Below are positions 23,131 through 31,184 of a DNA stretch of 64,000 bases, piece by piece. A program made the position numbers and the translations under genes. The stretch's first letter is position 1, and each line of letters begins with the position of its first letter. Source of the stretch: UBA6055 sp965203755 (GTDB lineage: Bacteria > Chloroflexota > Anaerolineae > Aggregatilineales > Phototrophicaceae); contig OZ241910.1 in assembly GCA_965203755.1 (NCBI GenBank), forward strand, positions 2,046,001 to 2,110,000. The letters are read 5' to 3'. Under the pieces are notes generated by a model that searched no databases, was not told where the DNA came from, and saw only the letters and a list, made by a program, of their open reading frames with translations.

Positions 23131-24504
23131 ATGCCATCCGACGACCGCAAAGGACAGCTGTATTATTTCCGCGTGCCGGACAACTGGACGAAAGAAGAGA
23201 AGCTGGCGTTTTTGAGCGCGCATACCCTCAAAGACGTCGAATGGCGCCGGCTGTTGCCCAACCGCAAGCATACCTGGCTGGTTTCCGACACCGAAGCCGA
23301 ATTTGAAAGCCATACCCCCATCGGCAGCAAAGAAGCCAAACGCGCCAAAAACGATCAAGTCGAAACCATCTTCAAGACTTATTCTCCTGGGGTAAATACG
23401 GCTAGAGATGCTTATGTTTATGATTATGATTCAGACTCTTTAGCAGCGCGGATGTGTCAGTTCGCAGAAGCCTACAATGCCGAAGTTGACCGCTATAAGC
23501 GGCAGACATCCAAGCCAGAGAACATTGATGATTTTGTGAGCTATGACAAAGTAAAGTGGGCTGAGTCCTTAAAACAAAAATTAAAGCGCGGCAATTATGC
23601 CGAGTATGGTCTTGATAAAATCAGAACGAGTCTCTACCGACCCTTTACCAAGAAACATCTTTATTTTGATCGTGTATTAAATGAAAGGGTATATTTACAA
23701 CCCTCTTTCTTCCCCAACGAACAGACTGAAGCGGAAAATCGAATTATTGTTTGTACTAATGTTGCCTATCGTTCTAAGTCTATTTCAGCGCTGATAACGG
23801 ACTCAATCCCGAATTATGCCGTATGTGCGACAACTGATAGCCATCAATCCTTTCCGTTCTATACCTATGACGAAGAGGGCGGCGGCCGCAAAGAAAACAT
23901 CACCGACTGGGCATTGAAACAGTTCCGCGGCCGCTATGACGACGCGGCCATCAGCAAATGGGATATCTTTTATTATGTCTATGGCATGCTGCATCATCGG
24001 GGCTGGCGTTCGCGCTATGCCGCCGACCTCAAACGGCAGCTGCCGCGCATCCCCTTCGCGCCTGATTTCCGCGCCTTCCGTCAAGCCGGCGAGACCTTGG
24101 CCGGCCTGCACCTTGATTATGAGACCGCTGAACGATATGAATTGGACTGGCAGGTCACCCGAAAGCCGATATCCTACCGCGTCGACAGGATGCTGCCCAA
24201 AAACAAGCGCAAATCCGAAGCCGGCTATACGGTTTACGGCAGTCTGAAAGTCAACGGCAGCCTGACGCTGCATGATATCCCTGAACGCGTCTTTGCCTAT
24301 CGGCTTGGCAATCGCGCGGCGCTGGACTGGATTGTCGATCAGTATCGAATCAAAACCGACAAGCGCAGCGGCATCATCCACAATCCCAAGGGCTGGAGCG
24401 ATGATGAGCAGTATATTCTGAAGCTGGTCGAGCGCGTTGTTTGGGTGAGTCTGCGGACGGTCGAGACGGTCGGCGAATTGGAAAAAATCCCCTTCGGCGC
24501 CTGA
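23131..24504 (+). CDS. Restriction-methyltransferase C-terminal half (target recognition), split gene
   Basis: 457 aa. It begins MPSDDRKGQLYYFRVPDNW, which is how the family continues after the LAIRH segment that ends the first half. Further family stretches are SLYRPFTKKHLYFD, then the C-terminal PFYTYDEEGG and YYVYGMLHHRGWRSRYA, where intact enzymes have their DNA-recognition and C-terminal domains. No methyltransferase motif is present. The two halves together give about 1040 aa, a normal size for one chain. The ATG is 2 nt after the stop of coiled-coil member 6. Whether the halves reassemble into an active enzyme cannot be told from sequence. Confidence 0.82.
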   Translation: MPSDDRKGQLYYFRVPDNWTKEEKLAFLSAHTLKDVEWRRLLPNRKHTWLVSDTEAEFESHTPIGSKEAKRAKNDQVETIFKTYSPGVNTARDAYVYDYDSDSLAARMCQFAEAYNAEVDRYKRQTSKPENIDDFVSYDKVKWAESLKQKLKRGNYAEYGLDKIRTSLYRPFTKKHLYFDRVLNERVYLQPSFFPNEQTEAENRIIVCTNVAYRSKSISALITDSIPNYAVCATTDSHQSFPFYTYDEEGGGRKENITDWALKQFRGRYDDAAISKWDIFYYVYGMLHHRGWRSRYAADLKRQLPRIPFAPDFRAFRQAGETLAGLHLDYETAERYELDWQVTRKPISYRVDRMLPKNKRKSEAGYTVYGSLKVNGSLTLHDIPERVFAYRLGNRAALDWIVDQYRIKTDKRSGIIHNPKGWSDDEQYILKLVERVVWVSLRTVETVGELEKIPFGA

Positions 24505-24526
24505 TCTGTCTTATCCATTTTATCTA

Positions 24527-24555
24527 TTGCGTTTATTATGTTTATCAAATAATCT
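24527..24555 (+). promoter_or_regulatory. Candidate promoter of the toxin-antitoxin pair
   Basis: TTGCGT at 24527-24532 and TAATCT at 24550-24555, 17-bp spacer, in an AT-rich gap of 95 bp. It lies 45 bp before the antitoxin ATG. Confidence 0.45.
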
Positions 24556-24599
24556 GAATCGCGGAGACTGGCAGTGAGAAAATGAAAGGGTATTGAGAG

Positions 24600-25067
24600 A
24601 TGGCTGCGACAACCTATATGCTAAAAAGGCAGAATCCGCCAACTGAACAGGAGAAGAAGAGTGCGCTTGATTCAATACAAGTCCTTCTCCGTTTGCGCCC
24701 GGATCAGCCTTTCCGACTTTGTGTGGTCGATGGCGATGATGAAGAACTGATTGAATTGCCGCCCGCCGCCGCCGCGCCGCTTATCGATATTTTGGAGGCC
24801 ATAGTGACCAAACAAGGCATCACAGTCACTGTGGAACGCGAGGAATTGACGACCGAGCGGGCGGCTGAAATTCTGAATGTATCCCATCCTTTTCTCATCA
24901 ACCTGCTTGACGAGGATAAAATCCCCTATCGCAAAGTGGGGCCTCGCCGCCGCGTCCGCCTGGAGGATGTCATGGCTTACAAGGAGGATATTGTCCGCCG
25001 ACGCGAAGCCATTCTCGATCAACTCGTGGCCGACGCCCAGGAGCAGGGGGGCATGGGCTACGACTGA
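24600..25067 (+). CDS. HTH (excisionase-type) antitoxin
   Basis: 155 aa. The C-terminal half holds a MerR/excisionase-like DNA-binding fold: TTERAAEILNVSHPFLINLL, then KIPYRKVGPRRRVRLEDVMA. This is the form found in antitoxins paired with PIN-domain toxins. The N-terminal half (about 80 residues) is a separate alpha/beta segment and may bind the toxin. It is followed 1 nt after its stop by the PIN gene. Likely autoregulates its own promoter, as most such antitoxins do; no operator was identified. Confidence 0.82.
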   Translation: MAATTYMLKRQNPPTEQEKKSALDSIQVLLRLRPDQPFRLCVVDGDDEELIELPPAAAAPLIDILEAIVTKQGITVTVEREELTTERAAEILNVSHPFLINLLDEDKIPYRKVGPRRRVRLEDVMAYKEDIVRRREAILDQLVADAQEQGGMGYD

Positions 25068-25068
25068 T

Positions 25069-25644
25069 ATGAGTCAGTACATCGTCGCGCTGCTTGACGC
25101 CAATGTGCTGTATCCCGCGTCCATTCGGGATATCCTGGTTCAACTTGCCAATGATGATTTGTTTCAGGCAAAATGGACGGCTGATATTCATCGCGAATGG
25201 ATTGAAGCGCTTCTTAGAAACGAACCCGATCTCCAGCGGCACAAGCTGGAAGGAACGCGCGAACTCATGGACTCGAAAACCCGCGATGCGCTCGTTACCG
25301 GTTATGAAAGCCTTATCGATACGCTGAAGTTGCCCGATCCGGATGATCGTCACGTATTGGCGGCGGCGATTGTTGGCCATTGCGGTGTGATTGTCACGGA
25401 GGATTTGAAACATTTTCCGCAAGAGGCTTTAGACCCTTATGGAATTGAGGTTCAGCATTCTGATGATTTCTTGGCGCATCACCTGAACCTCTTTCCAGTA
25501 AGGGTTTGTAAATCTATTCGTAAAGTGCGACTGCGATTGAATTCCCCATCTTACACCGTTGAAGAGTATCTTGCTAATCTAACCCAGCTAGGTCTCACTA
25601 GAACCGTTTCAAAATTAGAGCGGTTTTCGCAATTTCTTGCTTGA
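25069..25644 (+). CDS. PIN-domain toxin (ribonuclease)
   Basis: 191 aa. The PIN acidic residues can be placed: Asp in VALLDANVLYPASI, Glu in ADIHREWIEALL, the LPDPDDRHVLAAAI stretch and the final Asp in VIVTEDLKHFP. PIN toxins of this kind cleave RNA in the cytoplasm until neutralised by the partner. The ATG at 25069 directly follows the antitoxin stop (TGA-T-ATG). An upstream in-frame extension to 24877 lies inside the antitoxin gene and is rejected. A basic C-terminal tail of about 50 residues (VCKSIRKVRLRL) goes beyond the minimal PIN fold. Confidence 0.83.
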   Translation: MSQYIVALLDANVLYPASIRDILVQLANDDLFQAKWTADIHREWIEALLRNEPDLQRHKLEGTRELMDSKTRDALVTGYESLIDTLKLPDPDDRHVLAAAIVGHCGVIVTEDLKHFPQEALDPYGIEVQHSDDFLAHHLNLFPVRVCKSIRKVRLRLNSPSYTVEEYLANLTQLGLTRTVSKLERFSQFLA

Positions 25645-25715
25645 GCGCGTTTAGCCTTTCGCTGTTGTAAAAAGATTCTATTGTCCAGCCGCCGCCTTCA
25701 AGCCATAATAGGCGC

Positions 25716-26633
25716 ATGACAGTCAAAATCATCAGCTGCGATGCAGTCCAATGGGTGGACTTGGTGTCGCCCACCGCCGAAGATGTGAGCCGCCTGCAAG
25801 CGCGGTTTCCTTATTTTCATCCGCTCAACCTTGAGGATATTCGCAGTCCGATTGAACGGCCCAAGGTCGATAACGATGACGATTACATCTTTGTGGTGAT
25901 GCACTTCCCGCTGTGGGATGCGCGCGATGGGATTTCCCGCGCCAGCGAGGTCGATTTCTTTGTCGGGCGCGATTATATCGTCACCGTCCACAGCGGCGCG
26001 CTGAAGCCGCTTGCCGGCCTGATGGAACGGTGTCAGGGCGACGAAGGCGAACGTCAGCGTCTGCTTGGGCAGGGCAGCAGCCAGGCGTTCTACAGCCTGG
26101 TCGATCAGCTAGTGGATTATATCTTTCCCATCCTCGGCAAAGTGGACCGGCGCCTCCATGCGATTGAAGATGACCTGTTTGAGTCCAATGCCAAGCGCGT
26201 CATTCAGGAGATCGCGCTGCTGCGGCGCGATATCATCTCCCTGCGGCGCATCATTCGCCATCAGATTCCGATTGCACAGCAGCTTGAAAGCGTCCCTCAT
26301 CCCATCCTGCGCGACGGCATGGAAGCCTACTTTGGCGATATTGTCGATCACCTGTTCAAGCAGCGCGATATCATTGAGGAGAATTATGAGATTATCAACA
26401 GCTTCGCCGAAACCGCCGATACCCTCGCCAGCTATCGCATTAACGAAGTCATGCGGATTCTGACCGTGATTTCGGTGATTATGCTGCCGCTGACCTTGAT
26501 TTCCAGCATCTATGGCATGAACATCAAGCTTCCCTTCGCCGCCCATCCCGGCGCCTTTGCCATAACGGTTGCTGTCATGGCCGCGGCTGCGCTGCTGATG
26601 TTAATTTATTTTCGTCGGCGCAACTGGCTGTGA
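25716..26633 (+). CDS. corA: CorA-family magnesium/divalent cation channel
   Basis: 305 aa. N-terminal cytoplasmic alpha/beta domain, a long helix region rich in charged residues, then two C-terminal membrane helices. The selectivity motif YGMN is intact just after the first helix (IMLPLTLISSIYGMN). The C-terminus ends with a basic FRRRNWL. Cytoplasmic domain motifs include HPLNLEDIRSPIERPKVD, typical for CorA. It overlaps rnd by 4 nt, an unrelated partner that is probably only co-transcribed. Confidence 0.93.
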   Translation: MTVKIISCDAVQWVDLVSPTAEDVSRLQARFPYFHPLNLEDIRSPIERPKVDNDDDYIFVVMHFPLWDARDGISRASEVDFFVGRDYIVTVHSGALKPLAGLMERCQGDEGERQRLLGQGSSQAFYSLVDQLVDYIFPILGKVDRRLHAIEDDLFESNAKRVIQEIALLRRDIISLRRIIRHQIPIAQQLESVPHPILRDGMEAYFGDIVDHLFKQRDIIEENYEIINSFAETADTLASYRINEVMRILTVISVIMLPLTLISSIYGMNIKLPFAAHPGAFAITVAVMAAAALLMLIYFRRRNWL

Positions 26634-27784
26634 CCGCGCCGCCGCTCCCCGCGCCGACTTATGTCGACAATGCCGGCGACCTTGACCGATGGGTCGAGCG
26701 TCTCCAAACGCAGGCGCGCATCGCCCTTGATACCGAATCCAACAGCCTTCATGCTTATCGCGGACAAACCTGCCTGATTCAGATTTCAATTCCGGATGAA
26801 GATATCCTGATTGACCCGCTTTTGATCGAGGACATCGCGGCATTGGGGGCGGTCTTCGCCAACCCGAAAATCGAAAAAGTTTTCCATGCCGCCGAATACG
26901 ATTTGATTTGTCTGAAGCGCGATTTTGATTTTGATGTCCGCACCGTATTTGACACGATGGCGGCGGCGCGGGTCTGCGGTTATCGGCGGGTGGGCTTGGG
27001 CGCCATGCTGGCTGACCTGTTTGGCATTGTCCACAAAAAGACTCATCAAACCGATGACTGGGCGCAGCGGCCGCTCCCGGCCGGCTATCTGCGCTATGCC
27101 CAAATCGACACCCGTTTTCTGCTACCGCTGCGAGATCGGCTGCATGAGGAACTGCGCCGAGCCGGTCAGCTGGAAGAAGCGCAGGAATACTTTGCCGATG
27201 TCACGGCCTTTGAGCTTAAATCGCAGGAATTTGACCCGAATGGATTTTGGAGCCTGTGCCGTCCCGATGCTTTGACTCAAGAGCAGATGGCGGTTTTGCG
27301 CGAGCTTTATATTTTGCGCGACGAGCTTGCCAGGATGTATGATTATCCGCCGCATCGGCTGATGGGCAACAAGGCGCTGCTGGCGATTGCCCGCCGGCTG
27401 CCGCGCCGCCGCCGTCAGCTTTACGAGATACGCGGCTTGCCGGCTTGGCTGGCGCGGCGGAACGGCGATGAAATGGTCGAAGCGGTCGCTCATGGCCGCA
27501 TAAGCCGGCTGCCGCGGCGCCCGCGGCGGCAAAAACCGATGCCGGCCGCCGTGGTTCAACGCTATACCGCCTTGCACAGCTGGCGCCGGCAGACGGCGCT
27601 GGCGCGGGGCGTCGAATCGGATGTCATCATCAGCAAAGGGGCTTTATGGGATATCGCCCGGCGCCAGCCCGAAACCATAGCTGCTCTATGCGATATTCGC
27701 GGCATTGGTCCCTGGCGGCGCAAAACATACGGCGCGGCGCTGGTCGCCATCGCGAACAGCCGGCCTCCAAGCGACGAACTTTAA
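26630..27784 (+). CDS. rnd: Ribonuclease D
   Basis: 384 aa. The DEDD exonuclease is shown by IALDTESNSLHAYRG (Exo I, Asp and Glu), VFHAAEYDLICLKRD (Exo II) and YAQIDTRFLLPLRD near residue 155-170 (Exo III, with Tyr and Asp). One HRDC domain follows at about 215-290 (LYILRDELARMYDYPPHRLM), and the last 80 residues are a second HRDC-like repeat (LWDIARRQPETIAALCDIRG). It trims 3' ends of tRNA precursors and other RNA. The start is GTG, overlapping the corA stop (GTGA). Confidence 0.9.
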   Translation: MTAPPLPAPTYVDNAGDLDRWVERLQTQARIALDTESNSLHAYRGQTCLIQISIPDEDILIDPLLIEDIAALGAVFANPKIEKVFHAAEYDLICLKRDFDFDVRTVFDTMAAARVCGYRRVGLGAMLADLFGIVHKKTHQTDDWAQRPLPAGYLRYAQIDTRFLLPLRDRLHEELRRAGQLEEAQEYFADVTAFELKSQEFDPNGFWSLCRPDALTQEQMAVLRELYILRDELARMYDYPPHRLMGNKALLAIARRLPRRRRQLYEIRGLPAWLARRNGDEMVEAVAHGRISRLPRRPRRQKPMPAAVVQRYTALHSWRRQTALARGVESDVIISKGALWDIARRQPETIAALCDIRGIGPWRRKTYGAALVAIANSRPPSDEL

Positions 27785-27810
27785 CAAACTGAATAACCGA
27801 TGTTTTTCGC

Positions 27811-27840
27811 TTGGAGGGCCTGATGCTGTTATGCTAGACT
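27811..27840 (+). promoter_or_regulatory. Candidate promoter of the uracil-DNA glycosylase gene
   Basis: TTGGAG at 27811-27816 and TAGACT at 27835-27840 with an 18-bp spacer. An AAGGAAAG ribosome site follows at 27859, and the ATG is at 27875. Confidence 0.45.
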
Positions 27841-27874
27841 GGAACTGTCGTCGAGCAGAAGGAAAGTTCCCAAG

Positions 27875-28486
27875 ATGTCAACAGCTAACCGCACCGAGCG
27901 ACTCCGCGCCATAAAAGACGAAATTGTCAATTTGACCCAATCGCCGCTGTATTCATATCGAAACGCCAACGGCTATTTTCCGGTGATTGGGCAGGGGAAT
28001 CACGATGCCGCCATCATGTTCATCGGCGAGGCGCCGGGCAAGAACGAGGCTGAAACCGGGCGGCCTTTCTGCGGCGCTTCGGGGCGCGTGCTGGATGAAC
28101 TGCTGGCGTCGATTGACCTTGAACGCGGGCAGGTTTATGTGACCAATATCGTCAAGGACCGCCCGCCCAACAACCGCGACCCGCTCAAGAGCGAAATTGA
28201 TTTGTACGCGCCTTTCCTGCTGCGGCAGATCGACATTATCCAGCCGCGAGTCATCGCCACTTTGGGGCGTTTTTCGATGGAATTTATCCTCAAGCGGTTT
28301 CGAGCGCCGGCCGCCAATCAAAGAATCAGCCAGCTGCACGGCAAAGTCATCCAAGTGCAAGCGGCTTATGGTCAAACATCGGCGCTGCCATTGTTCCATC
28401 CGGCGGCGGCGCTGTACAATCCCAATCAGCGCGCGACGCTTGAAGCCGATTTTCAAGTTCTTAGGCAGTTTATCACCGCCGAATAA
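27875..28486 (+). CDS. Family-4-type uracil-DNA glycosylase without Fe-S ligands
   Basis: 203 aa with the core of the family 4 (UdgA) fold: FIGEAPGKNEAETGRPFCGA near residue 50, VYVTNIVKDRPPNNRDP in the middle and LPLFHPAAALYNP with the catalytic-loop His near residue 170. Such enzymes remove uracil from DNA. Family 4 proteins normally bind a 4Fe-4S cluster by four Cys; here the expected positions read Ser/Tyr (NLTQSPLYSY), Asp (VKDRPP) and Tyr (DLYAPFLL), and the only Cys is in PFCGA. The protein therefore probably has no cluster. Confidence 0.8.
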   Translation: MSTANRTERLRAIKDEIVNLTQSPLYSYRNANGYFPVIGQGNHDAAIMFIGEAPGKNEAETGRPFCGASGRVLDELLASIDLERGQVYVTNIVKDRPPNNRDPLKSEIDLYAPFLLRQIDIIQPRVIATLGRFSMEFILKRFRAPAANQRISQLHGKVIQVQAAYGQTSALPLFHPAAALYNPNQRATLEADFQVLRQFITAE

Positions 28487-28493
28487 TATCGTG

Positions 28494-28499
28494 TATAAT
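28494..28499 (+). promoter_or_regulatory. -10 element before the Uma2 gene
   Basis: A perfect TATAAT at 28494-28499, about 32 bp before the ATG at 28531, just beyond the glycosylase stop. There is no good -35 box (TTTATC with a 19-bp spacer is the best). Confidence 0.4.
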
Positions 28500-28530
28500 A
28501 GCAATAAGACATAGATGAGGATGTTAGACC

Positions 28531-29100
28531 ATGCTAGCCGAAAAGCAATATATCAGCGCCGAAGAATTTTGGGAGTTGACGCAGCTGCCACAGTATGCCG
28601 ACCGCTCGCTTGAGCTTGTTGAAGGAGAAATTGTTGATATGTCGAAACCGACTCTTGGACATGGTGTGATTACGATGATGCTGGGTGTGAAAATCGCCAA
28701 CCATGTCTTTGAGAATGATCTTGGTTGGGTGACGGCTGCTGATACTGGCTTTGTTCTTGGGCGCAATCCGGAGGGCCGCGACATAGTGCGCGGCCTGGAC
28801 ATCGCTTTCATCAGCAAAGCCAAAGCGCCAGGGCCGCCGCCCTTTGAATTGTCTGAACTTGCCCCTGATTTGGCGGTCGAGGTGATTTCGCCTGGCAACC
28901 GCGCCGATGACATTCACAAGAAAATCCGCGAACTGCTCAAAGCCGGCACGGCATTGATTTGGATTGTGTATGCCGAAACGCGCACGGTCGTTGCTCATAC
29001 CCCGACCGGTGCCGTCACCCGCGAAGAATCAGACATCTTGTCGGCGGAGGATGTCCTGCCCGGCTTTGAAGTCCGCGTTGGCGATATCTTCCCTGTCTGA
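28531..29100 (+). CDS. Uma2-family (DUF820) putative restriction-type endonuclease
   Basis: 189 aa. The Uma2 pattern is clear: ISAEEFWELTQLP start, LELVEGEIVDMSKPTLGHGV, then RPD-type motif as LAPDLAVEVISPGNRADDIH (catalytic Asp and Glu of the PD-(D/E)xK fold) and LLKAGTALIWIVYAETRTV. The family is abundant in Cyanobacteria and Chloroflexota; true substrates are mostly unknown. It stands alone, between the glycosylase and a convergent GNAT gene. Confidence 0.88.
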   Translation: MLAEKQYISAEEFWELTQLPQYADRSLELVEGEIVDMSKPTLGHGVITMMLGVKIANHVFENDLGWVTAADTGFVLGRNPEGRDIVRGLDIAFISKAKAPGPPPFELSELAPDLAVEVISPGNRADDIHKKIRELLKAGTALIWIVYAETRTVVAHTPTGAVTREESDILSAEDVLPGFEVRVGDIFPV

Positions 29101-29109
29101 ACGCCGCCG

Positions 29110-30045
29110 CTAAACATTGACGGTGGCGATCACCTGCTGGTGCGGGTCGGCGGTGGATTCGGCGGGCAGCAGCTTGGCTGATGATTGAGGCAGGGCAATG
29201 ATGAGGCTGCGATAGCCCGAACGATGCCCCAAATCGCGTATCGCGACCACCAGCTGCCCGCTTAGTCCCTTGGGCGACCAGCAGTAGACATCGGCATTGC
29301 GGACATTGTACAGCTGCTGATGATAACAGACAATCGCCTCGTGGCCGGAAGCATTGATGTACTGCCGCTGCTTGCTGCGTTCGATGATTTGCGGAATCGC
29401 CTTCCAATGCTCTACCCATTCGGTCTCCCACAATGCCCGCGGGCTTGTCCAGCGCCCGACCGACATCTGCCAGCCGGCGATCGCGCTGGCGTCGGCTTGG
29501 TCATAGTCCCGCGTCTTGTAGAAGCTCTGTCCGATCTGGGCGGGCAGCGAATAGCGCGTCAGGCGCAGGGTTTCGTTGGCGCCGAAGTATTTGCGATAGT
29601 AGGTCGCCTGCTGCCGGTCATACTCCGGATAGGCGACAGACAGCCGACCGAAACGGCGCGCATTCTGCAAAATCGCATCGGCAAGCCGATGATGCGCTTC
29701 GTCGTCGCAGCCGTCGGCCACCAGCATACGCGAGAGATGCAAATGGGTTCTCATCGGCGCCGGTTCTTGATTGCCGAAGGCTTCGGCATAAGCCATGACC
29801 TTGCCGTCCTTCTCCAGCACATAGGCATATCCGTTTCCTTTGAGGAGATAGCTAAGCCAGATGGCGCCGGTTTCGAGCGTCATCCAGGCGCCGCCGTGCA
29901 GCCAGCGTTCATAAATCGTCAAAGCCTCATAGGGCAGGTCTTCAACTTGGCCGTGGGCATTGAGCCGCTGCCAGATTGTGATTTGTGCGGTAAAAAGCTC
30001 GACAATCTGACGCGCATCATCGAGCGCTGCCTGACGTACCAACAT
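29110..30045 (-). CDS. GNAT-like acetyltransferase
   Basis: 311 aa. N-terminal GNAT features: MLVRQAALDDARQIVELF, then a strand with AYVLEKDGKVMAYAEAF and HLHLSRMLVADGCDDEAHHR, where a CoA-binding loop is expected but the usual Q/RxxGxG/A is not well kept. The second half (about residues 165-311) is a further alpha/beta unit, possibly a second degenerate GNAT domain. Substrate unknown. Convergent with the Uma2 gene, 9 nt between stops. Confidence 0.6.
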   Translation of the reverse strand: MLVRQAALDDARQIVELFTAQITIWQRLNAHGQVEDLPYEALTIYERWLHGGAWMTLETGAIWLSYLLKGNGYAYVLEKDGKVMAYAEAFGNQEPAPMRTHLHLSRMLVADGCDDEAHHRLADAILQNARRFGRLSVAYPEYDRQQATYYRKYFGANETLRLTRYSLPAQIGQSFYKTRDYDQADASAIAGWQMSVGRWTSPRALWETEWVEHWKAIPQIIERSKQRQYINASGHEAIVCYHQQLYNVRNADVYCWSPKGLSGQLVVAIRDLGHRSGYRSLIIALPQSSAKLLPAESTADPHQQVIATVNV

Positions 30046-30147
30046 ATTCAGTCCTCTACTCGGGATGTGATGACTTGTTTGGCTTCTACTATAGTATAGC
30101 GCAAACGATGAATCGACATGAAAATCCTATTTCGCTTTCAAAGCGTT

Positions 30148-30177
30148 TTGTGGCTGGCGGCGGATTTTCGGTAGACT
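30148..30177 (+). promoter_or_regulatory. Candidate coaX promoter with adjacent palindrome
   Basis: TTGTGG at 30148-30153 and TAGACT at 30172-30177, 18-bp spacer. Immediately upstream is a perfect palindrome CGCTTT-C-AAAGCG (30133-30145) which could be an operator; with a 1-nt centre it is not a terminator hairpin. Confidence 0.4.
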
Positions 30178-30215
30178 CGAATTAGATTTTCCGCATGGAT
30201 GCAATGGAGAGCGAT

Positions 30216-30989
30216 ATGCTGCTGGCGTTTGATATCGGCAACACCAATATCCAGATGGGACTGTGGCAGGCCGGCTGCTGGAAGCTGTCCTGGCGCGCGC
30301 GCGCCGTAGCCGACAAAATGCCTGATGAATATGCGGTCTTGGTGCGCCATTTTCTGGATACGGCCGCGGTCGGCGCGGATGCGGTTAGCGGTGTCATTAT
30401 GAGCAGCGTCGTGCCGGCTTTGACGCCCGTCTTTCAAGATATGGCGCGCCGCTATTTTGCGATGGAGCCGATTAATGTGACCAGCGAAACCGATCTGGGC
30501 ATCAGCATTGCCATTGATATGCCGGCGCAGGCTGGCGCCGACCGCCTCTGCAACTCGGTCGCCCTGTCAAAATTGTATGGGGCGCCGGCGGTTAGCATTG
30601 ACTTCGGCACCTCCACCAATTTTGATGTCTTGTCCGCCCATGATGAATATATCGGCGGCGCGCTGGCGCCGGGGATTCATCTGGCGCACGATGCCTTGGT
30701 CAGCCGGGCGGCGCAGCTGCACAAGGTTGAATTGGCGCCGCCGCCGCATCCGATTGGGCGCAATACGATTCACGCCATGCAGTCGGGCATCTTCTGGGGG
30801 TATGTGGGCATGATTGAGGGCTTGCTGCGACGGATCACTGAACAGCTTAATTCGGCGCAGACCCAAGTCATCGCTACCGGCGGGCTGGCGCCGGTGTTCA
30901 AAGAGCATATTGCCGGCATTGATGATATCGCCCCGGAACTGACGCTGGACGGCCTGCGCTTGATTTATGAGATGAACCGGCGGCAATAA
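30216..30989 (+). CDS. coaX: Type III pantothenate kinase
   Basis: 257 aa. ASKHA-fold kinase for the first step of coenzyme A synthesis (pantothenate to 4'-phosphopantothenate). The phosphate 1 motif is LLAFDIGNTNIQMGLW at the very N-terminus, the second is SIDFGTSTNFDVL (usual DFGTATTFD, so one Ala to Ser and one Thr to Asn change). The substrate loop is GGALAPGIHLAHDAL. I choose the ATG at 30216 because GGAG lies 6 nt upstream and family members begin right at this point; earlier in-frame ATGs at 30195 and 30204 exist. Confidence 0.92.
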   Translation: MLLAFDIGNTNIQMGLWQAGCWKLSWRARAVADKMPDEYAVLVRHFLDTAAVGADAVSGVIMSSVVPALTPVFQDMARRYFAMEPINVTSETDLGISIAIDMPAQAGADRLCNSVALSKLYGAPAVSIDFGTSTNFDVLSAHDEYIGGALAPGIHLAHDALVSRAAQLHKVELAPPPHPIGRNTIHAMQSGIFWGYVGMIEGLLRRITEQLNSAQTQVIATGGLAPVFKEHIAGIDDIAPELTLDGLRLIYEMNRRQ

Positions 30990-31010
30990 AAATACCCCTT
31001 GCTGGCGGGG
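30986..31010 (-). terminator. Likely terminator of the tRNA-Asn transcript
   Basis: On the minus strand, just past the tRNA 3' end, CCCC-GCCAGCAA-GGGG can pair and is followed by TATTTTTATT. The stem is only 4 GC pairs, so strength is doubtful, but position and T run fit. Confidence 0.4.
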
Positions 31011-31019
31011 CATCTCAAG

Positions 31020-31092
31020 CTCCGTAGCTTGGACTTGAACCAAGAACCCATCGGTTAACAGCCGATTGCTCTGCCAATTGAGCTACTACGGA
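31020..31092 (-). tRNA. tRNA-Asn (anticodon GTT)
   Basis: A 73-nt cloverleaf on the minus strand. Acceptor TCCGTAG pairs with CTACGGA, discriminator G. D arm GCTC/GAGC, anticodon arm ATCGG-CTGTTAA-CCGAT giving GTT, T arm CTTGG-TTCAAGT-CCAAG. The CCA end is not encoded. A strong promoter lies just upstream. Confidence 0.96.
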
Positions 31093-31105
31093 ATGCGATT
31101 TTGAT

Positions 31106-31134
31106 ATATTATCAGAATCACTTTGGCTTGTCAA
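31106..31134 (-). promoter_or_regulatory. Strong promoter of tRNA-Asn
   Basis: Minus strand TTGACA (31134-31129), 17-bp spacer, TAATAT (31111-31106). The predicted start is about 7 nt before the mature tRNA 5' end. Confidence 0.75.
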
Positions 31135-31184
31135 GAATTTATTGCCAAATTGGTCCAACTTTTGTTCAGGAATAAGAGATCCGC

